A stretch of DNA of 49,299 bases from Chloroflexota bacterium (lineage in GTDB: Bacteria > Chloroflexota > Ktedonobacteria > Ktedonobacterales > Ktedonobacteraceae), in the NCBI GenBank assembly GCA_005881495.1, contig VBHI01000218.1:1-49299 (forward strand). The letters are read 5' to 3'. The notes beneath the pieces were generated by a model. It was not told the origin of the DNA and did no database searches. It saw only the letters and a program-made list of their open reading frames with translations. The stretch's first letter is position 1. Each line of letters opens with the position of its first letter. The position numbers and the translations under genes are program-made. Positions 23,457 through 31,409 of this stretch are shown one piece after another.

Positions 23457-24102
23457 AGTCTGCTCCTAAACGTTGAAATTCATGCCACTTGTCCATCGTG
23501 GCTCTGATCAAAGGTGCGCCTTGTTCGTAGCGCTGTTGCGGCGAACGCCACCCGCTATACTGACTATGAGAAGACGCACCAGGCCATAAGACATGTTTGA
23601 CCACTTGCAAATAGCGATCTGTTTCTGGGGCAAAGAGAAGGAAGTTTGATCTATCCTCCATATAGAAGTAATGCCCATGCATAGCATACCACGCGCGTAC
23701 GTCATCTTGTGACTGCACAACGAGGGAGTGGAGTGTTTTTGTTGCGTCGTATTCAGTTGCTCCAAAGGGGAAGCAGTGAAGGTGGGCATGAAAAACTGTC
23801 TGCCGGAAGATGCCATGCTCCCAAAAGACGATGGGAGCATAGTACCTGGCAAAGAAATCTTGTACTTCTCGCTTCAATGCCAGTAACTCTGCATCTAGTT
23901 CGGCAGGCACGACCCCATAGCAGGCAAAGTGGCGCTTGGGAAGAATGAGTATATGACCTTCAACGAGTGGAGCATGGTCGGCAACAATGAAAAACGCATC
24001 AGTCTCTTTGAGAATGTTCGTAGCAAAATTACTGCGCAGACAAAATGCACAATTGGTATTGATTGCATCAGTTTTCAAGGAGGCATAGCTCCCATTCAGC
24101 AT
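23431..24102 (-). CDS. HIT-family protein with C-terminal extension
   Basis: A 223-residue protein. Residues about 18-115 form a HIT domain: CAFC near the start, EGHILILPKRHFACYG, and the His triad TVFHAHLHCFPF (H-A-H-L-H). HIT proteins cleave nucleotide phosphodiester or phosphoramidate bonds. About 100 residues beyond the triad, including Trp/Tyr-rich DDVRAWYAMHGHYFYMED, are an extension seen in DUF4931-like or Chloroflexota HIT proteins. AAGGAG lies 9 bases before the ATG at 24102. It is the first gene of the three-gene unit with the hydrolase and dehydrogenase. Confidence 0.82.
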   Translation of the reverse strand: MLNGSYASLKTDAINTNCAFCLRSNFATNILKETDAFFIVADHAPLVEGHILILPKRHFACYGVVPAELDAELLALKREVQDFFARYYAPIVFWEHGIFRQTVFHAHLHCFPFGATEYDATKTLHSLVVQSQDDVRAWYAMHGHYFYMEDRSNFLLFAPETDRYLQVVKHVLWPGASSHSQYSGWRSPQQRYEQGAPLIRATMDKWHEFQRLGADFADKTSSR

Positions 24103-24129
24103 CCAGATGGCTCCTTACTGATAAACTTA

Positions 24130-24235
24130 GTGGTGCATTCGCTAATTCCTGGGGAAACCGTAGGTGCCGATTTATCGTGCACATCGCCGATTTATCGGCC
24201 GTGGTTCTCATCCACGAATTTCCCGAACGCACCAC
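24130..24235. repeat. 106-bp MITE-like element with 12-bp terminal inverted repeats and TTA target duplication
   Basis: GTGGTGCATTCG (24130-24141) and CGAACGCACCAC (24224-24235) are inverted repeats with one mismatch. TTA flanks both ends (24127-24129 and 24236-24238), the mark of a 3-bp target duplication. Inside, GCCGATTTATCG occurs twice and GTGGTTCTCATCCAC can fold. There is no coding capacity. It sits between the flavin reductase and HIT genes. Confidence 0.6.
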
Positions 24236-24307
24236 TTAGCATTGTAATCGGTATTTTGAGTATAGCTCAAAGATGATACTGTTGGCAAGGTAAAGCCGGG
24301 CCGTTCG

Positions 24308-24787
24308 TTATCCGGCATGTCTGAAACCTGCTTCTGCCATGGTCAGGGGCTTCCCCTCATCCAACATACCGGTGTCCACAACTTCACCCACTACCAGCGT
24401 CGAGTCTCCCGCTTCAACAGTGTGGCGCGCCTCGCACGCAACCCACGCGAGAGCTTCATGCAAAATAGGGCAGCCATTAGCCCCGATATCATACACGACA
24501 CCATCCAGCTTATCGGGATGCTGGATGGCCGATTTACCCAGTCTGCCGGCCAATTCTCGTCCCCCATCGCGCAGCACATTGACAGTAAAGATACGACTAC
24601 GGAGGATCATTGGCAATGACTTCGAATCATTCTCAATGGAGACAGCTACTAAAGGCGGATCGAAGGAGACCTGCGTCAGCCAGTTGGCCGTAAATATGTT
24701 GACCTCACCCTCATTCGCGCACGAAACGGCGTAAAGTCCATACGTGAAGGTACGTAATACCTTCTTTTTTGTGCTTGCGTCCATCAT
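24308..24787 (-). CDS. Flavin reductase domain protein (FMN-binding split barrel)
   Basis: A 159-residue protein with TYGLYAVSCANEGEVNIFTA, NWLTQVSFDPPLVAVSIE and the C-terminal LVVGEVVDTG motif, matching flavin reductase-like FMN-binding proteins, which reduce flavin with NAD(P)H for partner oxygenases or act on small substrates. The start at 24787 follows AGGGG by 4-5 bases and is followed at once by another ATG; an upstream GTG at 24835 has no site. It lies ahead of the HIT/hydrolase/dehydrogenase unit on the same strand, separated by the MITE-like element. Confidence 0.85.
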   Translation of the reverse strand: MMDASTKKKVLRTFTYGLYAVSCANEGEVNIFTANWLTQVSFDPPLVAVSIENDSKSLPMILRSRIFTVNVLRDGGRELAGRLGKSAIQHPDKLDGVVYDIGANGCPILHEALAWVACEARHTVEAGDSTLVVGEVVDTGMLDEGKPLTMAEAGFRHAG

Positions 24788-25075
24788 ATGGCCCCTATCT
24801 TTAGTATTGTTTAGCATATCCGCTGGGATTACCACCGTAACTTCGGAATGACATTACTTTCCATTATAGCCTCGAAAAAAGCCTGAAGCAAAGATAAGCG
24901 AAGCATGTAGAAACCTTAACCGTAGCGTGGTACTTTTCTACCAAATAAAGACGCCGTATGCGAATATGCTAATGAAGCTATCGTACAATCACAGGTGTGT
25001 AAAGATGTGTCACTTCAATTCAAAGTGGTTCGTAGTGAAATAGTTGGGAACGCAAACAGGGAAGGCTTTCTAACA

Positions 25076-26899
25076 ATGAGCAATAATACCATCTCTGTGC
25101 GGCAACTGCAGTATACCTCTGATTGTGCAGATATTGTCATCGTAGGCAATGGCATTGCAGGTCTTACCACGGCAGTCGAAGCTCGTCGTCTCGCTCCCGA
25201 AAAGCGTATAGCTATTATTACCGATCAATGTCATCCTACCATCAATACTCCTGCACTCAAACAGTTTGCCATCGGCAAGATCACACAGGAACAACTTCTG
25301 GCATATCCGGCGGGTACCGAGCGTGCCAAACGTATCCGCGTGATCAATGCACGAGTTGAAGAGATTGACGCTCAAGGGAAGTTTTTGCGTTTACGTGGTG
25401 GTTATACCTTTGGTTATGGCTCGCTTCTCATTGCGACTGGCAGTTGCCCAAACGGACTCCCCGCCAATCTTCCTGGGCGTGATTTCGATGGGGTTCTCAC
25501 CCTACACTGCTTGCAGGACTACCTGGATTTGCGACGGCGCCTCCATGGAGTGAGTTCGGCTGTGGTCATTGGAGGGGGTGCTCATGCTATCGAAACAGTG
25601 ATGAGCCTCTTACACTATGGAATCGACGTCCATTGGCTTATCCGCGGCGAAACCTTCCTGGCGCAGATGCTTGATAACACTGCTTCTTCGCTGGTATTGG
25701 AGAGCATTCGCAATGCCGGAGCAAAAATCGCTATGAAAACTGAGGTTCTCGGTATTATTGGGAGGATGGGTTCCGTCGTCGGGGTGATCACGAGCTATAA
25801 TAACATGATCCCTTGCCAGTTAGTGCTTGTCTGTACCGGTACCTCAGCAGTTACCACTCTGGCAGAACACTGCAATATTCCCTTAATGCATGGCGACGGC
25901 ATTTTTGTTGATGAACAGTTCCGTACTAGTGTGCATGATATCTATGCTGCTGGTGATGCGGCCGCTCGCAAGAATCCTCAGACTGGCGCCTATCAGAGGC
26001 AGGCTCAATGGTATGCCGCGGTGTTACAGGGGCGCACTGCGGCAGCAGCGATGACGGGGCATCAAGAATTAACTGCCCACTTTATTGGGGTTCACTGGCA
26101 CGCTACACATTTAGGCGATTTGTGTATGCTCACCGTAGGTAATCCCCTCCATACATTTGCAGGGATGACAATATACACCGATCGCAGCAAAAAAAGGTAT
26201 TGCCGTATGTCCATCATTGGTGATCGCTTAGTGGGGTATCTCTCCATCGGCGCTGCTCAACCAGATAGTCTGGCCATTAAAAATATCATCGATGAAGGAC
26301 TGTCAATTCGAAGCATGAAAAAGGCTTTGCTCAAAGGTGAATTTGATGCCCGAAAATACTTCTCGCAATGGCGATCACAAGAGACGCTAGAGATGGTCAC
26401 CTCAGGTAAAATACCCGTTGTGAAACCACAGTATTATGTAGTGCCACCGGTTCGATCAATCCCTACTGCTCAATGGGGTCAACATAGCTCAATGATACAC
26501 TCCCCCGCAGTGCCCGACTCCACTACAAGCACTATTGCTCGGTTGGAAACACTGCGTCCAGCACCAGAAATCCATCGCTGTAACGATGCTAGCGCATCTG
26601 CCTTTACTCAGCAGGAATGTAAGGAAGCACCATTTCAACAACCGGGAGGGTATGTGCTCTCATCCTGTGCTGATCAACCGACGATTCATGGTTGGGAACA
26701 TGATGAGGGACCATCAACGGAGAAGGTACCAGTACCCTTAGCAAAGGAGATTACGTCCATCTTGTTGTCACTTCCTTCGCGCTCTGTCTCTCGCAACCTT
26801 TTGTCCTACAGTGCGGAAGCACCGATAGTCAAAGGTCGGACATCTTCTCCCCAACAGCCAAAACAGAACCAGTCAGAAAAAGCTAACTTTCTATTATAG
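25076..26899 (+). CDS. FAD/NAD(P)-dependent oxidoreductase with long C-terminal tail
   Basis: A 607-residue flavoprotein. DIVIVGNGIAGLTTAVEARR (about 18-37) is the FAD Rossmann loop; AVVIGGGAHAIETVMSLLHY (about 160-180) the NAD(P) loop; VHDIYAAGDAAARKN (about 285-300) the conserved FAD-contact motif. This is the NirB/rubredoxin-reductase-like class of pyridine-nucleotide disulfide oxidoreductase fold. After about residue 440 comes a 165-residue Ser/Thr/Pro/Gln-rich tail with no clear domain, unusual for the class. ATG 25076 follows GGGAAGG by about 10 bases; an earlier start at 24995 is less likely. Ferredoxin and cytochrome-like genes follow on the same strand, so it probably feeds electrons to or from them. 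Confidence 0.82.
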   Translation: MSNNTISVRQLQYTSDCADIVIVGNGIAGLTTAVEARRLAPEKRIAIITDQCHPTINTPALKQFAIGKITQEQLLAYPAGTERAKRIRVINARVEEIDAQGKFLRLRGGYTFGYGSLLIATGSCPNGLPANLPGRDFDGVLTLHCLQDYLDLRRRLHGVSSAVVIGGGAHAIETVMSLLHYGIDVHWLIRGETFLAQMLDNTASSLVLESIRNAGAKIAMKTEVLGIIGRMGSVVGVITSYNNMIPCQLVLVCTGTSAVTTLAEHCNIPLMHGDGIFVDEQFRTSVHDIYAAGDAAARKNPQTGAYQRQAQWYAAVLQGRTAAAAMTGHQELTAHFIGVHWHATHLGDLCMLTVGNPLHTFAGMTIYTDRSKKRYCRMSIIGDRLVGYLSIGAAQPDSLAIKNIIDEGLSIRSMKKALLKGEFDARKYFSQWRSQETLEMVTSGKIPVVKPQYYVVPPVRSIPTAQWGQHSSMIHSPAVPDSTTSTIARLETLRPAPEIHRCNDASASAFTQQECKEAPFQQPGGYVLSSCADQPTIHGWEHDEGPSTEKVPVPLAKEITSILLSLPSRSVSRNLLSYSAEAPIVKGRTSSPQQPKQNQSEKANFLL

Positions 26900-26953
26900 C
26901 GGCAGTGTACACAAGCGCAAAAGACCATGACGCTTGAAAGGTGTTAGACCCGT

Positions 26954-27340
26954 TTGAAAGCCATCCCTGCAACGAAGTTCTTGCTTCTACCTCCGGTCGG
27001 GAGCGATGCAAGGAAGTACCTACAGTCAGCAGGGATGAAAGGAAGTATCTTGAAATCAGTTCTTCTCCATAAGACAGCTCCACAAGTAGCCCAGGAAATA
27101 CATGCTTGTATTGGCTGTAATGAATGCTTACTTGCTTGCCCTGCACTGGCTGAACATATATCGATCGATGTATTGAACCGCGAGACACTCTCAGGCGCTA
27201 TTTCTGCGCCGGTCGCCCGTTTTGCTCAATCGTGCTATCAGTGTGGCGCGTGTGTTGCTCCCTGTCCTGTGGGATTACATCGTGATGCAATGATGATGTG
27301 GATAAAAGTGCGCCTTTTGCGCTCTGGGAGAGGAGAATAA
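26954..27340 (+). CDS. Dicluster 4Fe-4S protein, HdrC/GlpC-like
   Basis: A 128-residue protein with two cluster motifs: CIGCNECLLACP (about 52-63) and CYQCGACVAPCP (about 97-108), each C-x2-C-x2-C-x3-C followed by Pro. The spacing and the intervening helix resemble HdrC- and GlpC-type electron carriers that dock to a membrane cytochrome. The start at 26954 is a TTG, with AAAGG about 13 bases upstream; an internal ATG at 27035 would drop 27 residues but leave both clusters intact. It lies 54 bases after the flavoprotein gene and just before the membrane subunit. Confidence 0.8.
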   Translation: MKAIPATKFLLLPPVGSDARKYLQSAGMKGSILKSVLLHKTAPQVAQEIHACIGCNECLLACPALAEHISIDVLNRETLSGAISAPVARFAQSCYQCGACVAPCPVGLHRDAMMMWIKVRLLRSGRGE

Positions 27341-27348
27341 GAGATTCC

Positions 27349-28353
27349 ATGGCTATACCCGATCATCATGAACATCCATTTTCCAATCACACATCCTCAC
27401 AATCTGGCGAAACAGGCTATCCCTGGCTCTTCTTCCATAGAGGACGTTCAAGAGCTATCGGACTCGTAATAACGCTCATCGTCTGTGGTTTGAGCGGGGC
27501 TTTTTATGTTTGGTACAGTCAATCTGGATATGAAACCACTCCAGATAGTTGGGCTGGCCTGGGTTATGCGGTCATCGGGACGGTATTTCTGATCCTGGCT
27601 GCGGTGCTATACAGTATTCGTCGTCATCTACGACAGCGAGTGGTAGGCAAACTCAATGCATCTCTGAGCTGGCATGTGCTCCTGGCGATGATAGGCTTGG
27701 TTATGCTCTTCTTGCATGCCTTTGGCCATTTCGCGCCAATCTCAGGGACATTTGCCCTCTATAGCATGATTGTTCTGGTGATAAGCGGCTTTGTCGGTCG
27801 TGTTCTCGATCATCTGCTGCCTCGCTTGATCGCTCGTGAGGTAGATAAAGTTCTGACTTTGCAGGGTGACGATCGCATAGAAACAGTCTCACAGCAGCTG
27901 CAGGCGATTGTTGTACATAACTCCCAGGAGAATCGTGGCATCACGGTGAACTCTTCTCCCTCTGTTCAAGCGCCTCTACCAATGCGCTCTCCTACACCCC
28001 AGGGTATCCCTTTTATCACCAATGGTCAGGAGCCATTAGGTGCCTCATGGGACTTGACGTACATTTCACTGGAGCCAACTCAGCAAGAGCTAGATCTCAA
28101 TGCGCCTCATTATCGTTTCATTCCTGATAAGAAAAGCGCTCTCAACCGTCCAGGAGCCTTCATGCCCGGAGCGGAAGAGCATCTCTCAGAACTAAAAGAT
28201 ATACAGCTTGCCATGAGGCGCGAACAGCTTTACCGCTATATTATCCGCTACTGGCGTGTGCTGCATATCTTCCTCGTTTTCATTACCCTTGGCCTGGTGA
28301 CATGGCATCTTATTTTTGTATCAACGTTGCTGTGGCCACGCTTCATTCATTAG
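27349..28353 (+). CDS. Histidine-rich membrane protein, likely heme-binding cytochrome b-like subunit
   Basis: A 334-residue protein with five likely helices: about 35-56, 72-92, 102-120, 125-145 and a last one at 303-325. His residues sit inside membrane segments in pairs: SWHVLLAMIGLVMLFLHAFG on one helix and VLHIFLVFITLGLVTWHLIF on the last. This spacing is that of bis-His heme b ligands, as in HdrE or ferric-reductase-type cytochromes. A 150-residue cytoplasmic loop lies between. The start at 27349 follows GAGAGGAG; an earlier one at 27298 overlaps the ferredoxin gene. It ends the three-gene redox unit. Confidence 0.72.
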   Translation: MAIPDHHEHPFSNHTSSQSGETGYPWLFFHRGRSRAIGLVITLIVCGLSGAFYVWYSQSGYETTPDSWAGLGYAVIGTVFLILAAVLYSIRRHLRQRVVGKLNASLSWHVLLAMIGLVMLFLHAFGHFAPISGTFALYSMIVLVISGFVGRVLDHLLPRLIAREVDKVLTLQGDDRIETVSQQLQAIVVHNSQENRGITVNSSPSVQAPLPMRSPTPQGIPFITNGQEPLGASWDLTYISLEPTQQELDLNAPHYRFIPDKKSALNRPGAFMPGAEEHLSELKDIQLAMRREQLYRYIIRYWRVLHIFLVFITLGLVTWHLIFVSTLLWPRFIH

Positions 28354-28382
28354 CGGAGCCTGGCAAGGGATCGGGCGACTTC

Positions 28383-28495
28383 CTCTCATCGCTGCTGACT
28401 GAATGTACGCGCGCTAGCGAACTGAGCTTGCCCTGAGCCACACTTGCTCTGAACGGAGTGAAGAGGTAGCGAAGGGTTGCAGCGATAGATGAGAG
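28383..28495. repeat. Imperfect inverted repeat between convergent genes
   Basis: CTCTCATCGCTGC (28383-28395) and GCAGCGATAGATGAGAG (28479-28495) are complementary apart from a 4-base insertion. Between them are GAGCTTGCCCTGAGC and similar runs typical of intergenic Chloroflexota repeats. It could act as a bidirectional terminator for 27349-28353 and 28498-29970, or be a mobile remnant. Confidence 0.35.
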
Positions 28496-28497
28496 AC

Positions 28498-29970
28498 TTA
28501 TGGTATCATTCGCACCGGACAATTAATCTGCACTTGCTTCGTGTTAGCTGCAAATGTAAAACTACACGTTTGCCCATTGATGGTAGTTGTGCCTTGACAG
28601 CCCTTTAACATAGTGCCATTGATCACGCAATCAGGTGATGAAATACCGTGTCGGTGATCTCCATTCGGTACCCCATTGATTCTTCCATTGACAGCGACGC
28701 CGTCGGCATTTTTCGTTACAGTGATGGGGTCTTGCTGCTTGAGTAGTCCAATACAATTTAAACCGTTTGCTTCGTAAGAGGTAACATATCGTTGCTCGAG
28801 GAAGGTAAGCAGCGAATTGGCAACAGCCGGGTCAGGCGATGGGCTTGCAAACGTAAAAGGCATGTCAAGTAACAGGCGATTAGGCGCAATCATGCGTAAA
28901 TAAGCGCAATACACTGCCGTATTGGCGGAGGTTCCAAAACCTGTAGTTGGTTGATCTACCCCTACTCTGTAAGCATCAAGTTTTTTGTAATCGGGTCGGT
29001 TGTCTGTGACAACCATTGGATCCCTATTTGGCACAAGTGCCACTGGCGCACTCTGGTGGTAGGCTGCCTGGAGTTCGTTGAGCGGGAGGGCCGGCACAAC
29101 TGCTCCTGGATCGGCGAGATCAGCGGCCATCCATGGCGTACAACCTAGAGATTTGTCCAGGATGTTAGCCAGCAGGCGGTTATCACTGCCATTGGCCAGT
29201 GGGTGCGCATTTTGCACAGCGGCTTGATTGGATGTGGTCATTTGCGCCGTTTGTCCACTTGCAGTCACAAGATAGGTGGTTGTGACATTGTCGCTCTGAT
29301 CCATATCAACGACCGAGAAGTCACGCACGGAAGGACAGGTCATCCCATCCTTCGCCCTGCCTAATGGAGGAACAGTGAGCTTGTTAGCGAGGATCGCCTG
29401 GTTGGCAGCTCGGAAGAAGGCTGGTGCGTTACAATAGGCAAATTGCCCAAATAGGGAGCCATGAACTCTATTGACGCATCTGCCTGCTCGCAGACTCCCA
29501 TGATCATCTTGAAGGGTCAGATTATTTCCATTGAATCCGAACCAGATACCCACGATAGCTTTATTCGGAAGTTTTGGCACAACGGGAAGAACAGCGGGTT
29601 TGTTACCCTTGTCTACGACGAGTGGGTTGTAAATTGCAATCTTTCCTGTCTCAAGATCAAGCACAGCCGCCTGGACGAACGCAGCCTGGGTTGCATTGGC
29701 CTCGTTGCATGGGCCATTTGCAGCTTCTGTCGCAGTTAATTGATAAGGTGTTGACAATCCTTGTGGACTTAATGGGCCAGGAGGGACGATCAGTGTACAG
29801 TCGCCATTGATAGCAGCAACTGCGCGGGATTGCAACTTTGGTAAGACAAAAACTGCTGCCGCAACAAGTACGAGCACTGCAGGAACGAGGAGTCCTGTAA
29901 ATAGCAGCAGAGAAAATCGCCTGCGACGGGATTCCCGGTACCCAGAAACAAAATATCGTTGCTTGCGCAT
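28498..29970 (-). CDS. Membrane-anchored extracytoplasmic protein of unknown function
   Basis: A 490-residue protein: basic N-terminus (YRESRRRRF), one membrane helix (about 20-42, LLLFTGLLVPAVLVLVAAAV) with no cleavage site I can be sure of, then a large soluble part rich in Asn, Thr, Val and Pro with about a dozen Cys, suggesting disulfides. It includes the likely repeat-like patterns NGDCTL, GRCVN, FAYCNAP and QTCSFTF. No known domain is recognised. The start at 29970 follows AAAGGAT by about 9 bases; an upstream in-frame start at 30042 has none. It is convergent with the redox unit. Confidence 0.75.
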   Translation of the reverse strand: MRKQRYFVSGYRESRRRRFSLLLFTGLLVPAVLVLVAAAVFVLPKLQSRAVAAINGDCTLIVPPGPLSPQGLSTPYQLTATEAANGPCNEANATQAAFVQAAVLDLETGKIAIYNPLVVDKGNKPAVLPVVPKLPNKAIVGIWFGFNGNNLTLQDDHGSLRAGRCVNRVHGSLFGQFAYCNAPAFFRAANQAILANKLTVPPLGRAKDGMTCPSVRDFSVVDMDQSDNVTTTYLVTASGQTAQMTTSNQAAVQNAHPLANGSDNRLLANILDKSLGCTPWMAADLADPGAVVPALPLNELQAAYHQSAPVALVPNRDPMVVTDNRPDYKKLDAYRVGVDQPTTGFGTSANTAVYCAYLRMIAPNRLLLDMPFTFASPSPDPAVANSLLTFLEQRYVTSYEANGLNCIGLLKQQDPITVTKNADGVAVNGRINGVPNGDHRHGISSPDCVINGTMLKGCQGTTTINGQTCSFTFAANTKQVQINCPVRMIP

Positions 29971-30321
29971 ATGATATGCTGATCCTTTCTTCCCTTGGTA
30001 TGTCACACAATATCTATCAGGTTGACGGCTAGGAGCGAGCACAATGAGTAAGCATGAGATTCATTGAAACACTTTTGTACATCATCATATACCTGCGATT
30101 GTACTTCAGTGTTTTGTGCTTTTTTACTGAGTTCACCCTTTTTTAGTATGAAAGTACCACATCGTGGTTAAGGTTTAGGTGAGAAGGCACTCTTCGTCCC
30201 TCATCTTTTCATCTTTTGCAGAGTTGCGCTCTTTTATTTCCTATGGTATACTCAGGGTGACTAACTATGTTTTTGCCTGGCAGTCTCTGTATGTACGGCA
30301 ATCCGTAGAAAGGCGTCTAAA

Positions 30322-30801
30322 ATGGCCCTCAGGAGTGATGAACTACACCAAAACCTGCAGCATCTCAATGGCATGTTGACCACACATGAAGCTGCTAAAC
30401 AGCTTGATCTCAGTTACTGGCATTTTATGCATCTCGTGGAAAAAGGACGTATTCCGGGTGTGCGTGTTGTTGACCGATGGCTCTTTTCTCCTATTGATTT
30501 AGATACATACAGGCGCAGTAGATATGGCCAACTGGAAGATATGGCCAAAACGGCCCTGGAGCATCCAGCCGTAGGGCTAACAGAAAAGCAAGAAACCATC
30601 TGCCGCTATCTCATCAACAATGAACGCCCCTCTCAAATAGCTCGCAAACTCCAGCAGTCCCGCCAGGCAGTCCACTCGCAAATAACCCTGATACGCGAAA
30701 AAGTCATGCGAACTCAATCTCCAAAGACATCCAATGAAAAGCCTCGCCGCACAGCCCGTAACAAAAAAGCTCCCATTCCCTTAAAATCACCTCCCAAGTG
30801 A
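30322..30801 (+). CDS. Small DNA-binding protein with excisionase-like and LuxR-like HTH motifs
   Basis: A 159-residue protein. Residues about 18-66 (TTHEAAKQLDLSYWHFMHLV, then GRIPGVRVVDRWLFSPIDLD) match the MerR/AlpA-like excisionase helix-turn-helix. Residues about 87-130 (LTEKQETICRYLINNERPSQ, IARKLQQSRQAVHSQITLI) look like a LuxR/sigma-region-4 HTH. A Lys/Arg/Pro-rich tail follows. AAAGGCG precedes the ATG by 6 bases. No recombinase is nearby, so it is more likely a regulator than an excisionase. Target unknown. Confidence 0.75.
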   Translation: MALRSDELHQNLQHLNGMLTTHEAAKQLDLSYWHFMHLVEKGRIPGVRVVDRWLFSPIDLDTYRRSRYGQLEDMAKTALEHPAVGLTEKQETICRYLINNERPSQIARKLQQSRQAVHSQITLIREKVMRTQSPKTSNEKPRRTARNKKAPIPLKSPPK

Positions 30802-31102
30802 CCTCCTAAAATCTGGCAGATCCTACCACAGCTTCATTGACTTTAACACGAGCACGATAAACAAAAAAACACAAACTAAACGTACCATCACGCCACTCAC
30901 TCTGTAAACCAACGCGAAGTTCGAAGCTAGCGTTGTTATAAACCGAAAGGAGGGAGTGATGTTAATATTCTATGCGTCTTGTAGGTCATGAAATTTGCCA
31001 CCTGGAACGCTATAATTAAGAAAAGGGCATGACTCTCTTCCAGCCCTATACGGATGAATAAAAGTAAAGAAGGGACTCGTACATGATGGAGGTGAACAGA
31101 AT
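30802..31102 (+). other. Intergenic region before a small-protein gene
   Basis: About 300 AT-rich bases. A TATAAT at 31011-31016 is a candidate -10 for the gene at 31103, without a clear -35. No other gene or repeat was found. Confidence 0.4.
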
Positions 31103-31309
31103 ATGAGTAAGAAAACCGACAAATGCGGAAAATTACACAAGCTACATGACCGTCTAACTGAGGAAGTGAGGATATTAGAAGAAGGCGTGTTTGAAGAGGA
31201 GGAAGAGGGCGTCGTCAATCCAATTGAGACGGTCGACATCATAAAGAGTCTCAAAAAGGTGCTCAGTACGGTCGTTCTTGAACTGCAAAAGTGTCCTGAT
31301 ACCGTTTAA
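31103..31309 (+). CDS. Small acidic helical protein of unknown function
   Basis: A 68-residue protein, likely helical, with KLHKLHDRLTEEVRILEEGV then a run of Glu and a second helix IKSLKKVLSTVVLELQKC. It has two Cys. GGAGGTG lies 8 bases before the ATG, which supports translation; a TATAAT lies about 90 bases upstream. No family is recognised; a partner-binding small protein is possible. Confidence 0.55.
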   Translation: MSKKTDKCGKLHKLHDRLTEEVRILEEGVFEEEEEGVVNPIETVDIIKSLKKVLSTVVLELQKCPDTV

Positions 31310-31409
31310 GACGACTTTCTGATTTCCTCTGTTTCACGGCACTGCGGCTATTCTGGGCGGCATGAAATGAGTCGTGTGCAGCATAAGTCATTTGGAAACA
31401 AGGTGACTA

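Noticed and set aside
23929..24276. A 115-codon plus-strand frame over the HIT gene start and the MITE-like element
   Set aside because: It overlaps the N-terminal part of the HIT gene antisense and a non-coding element.
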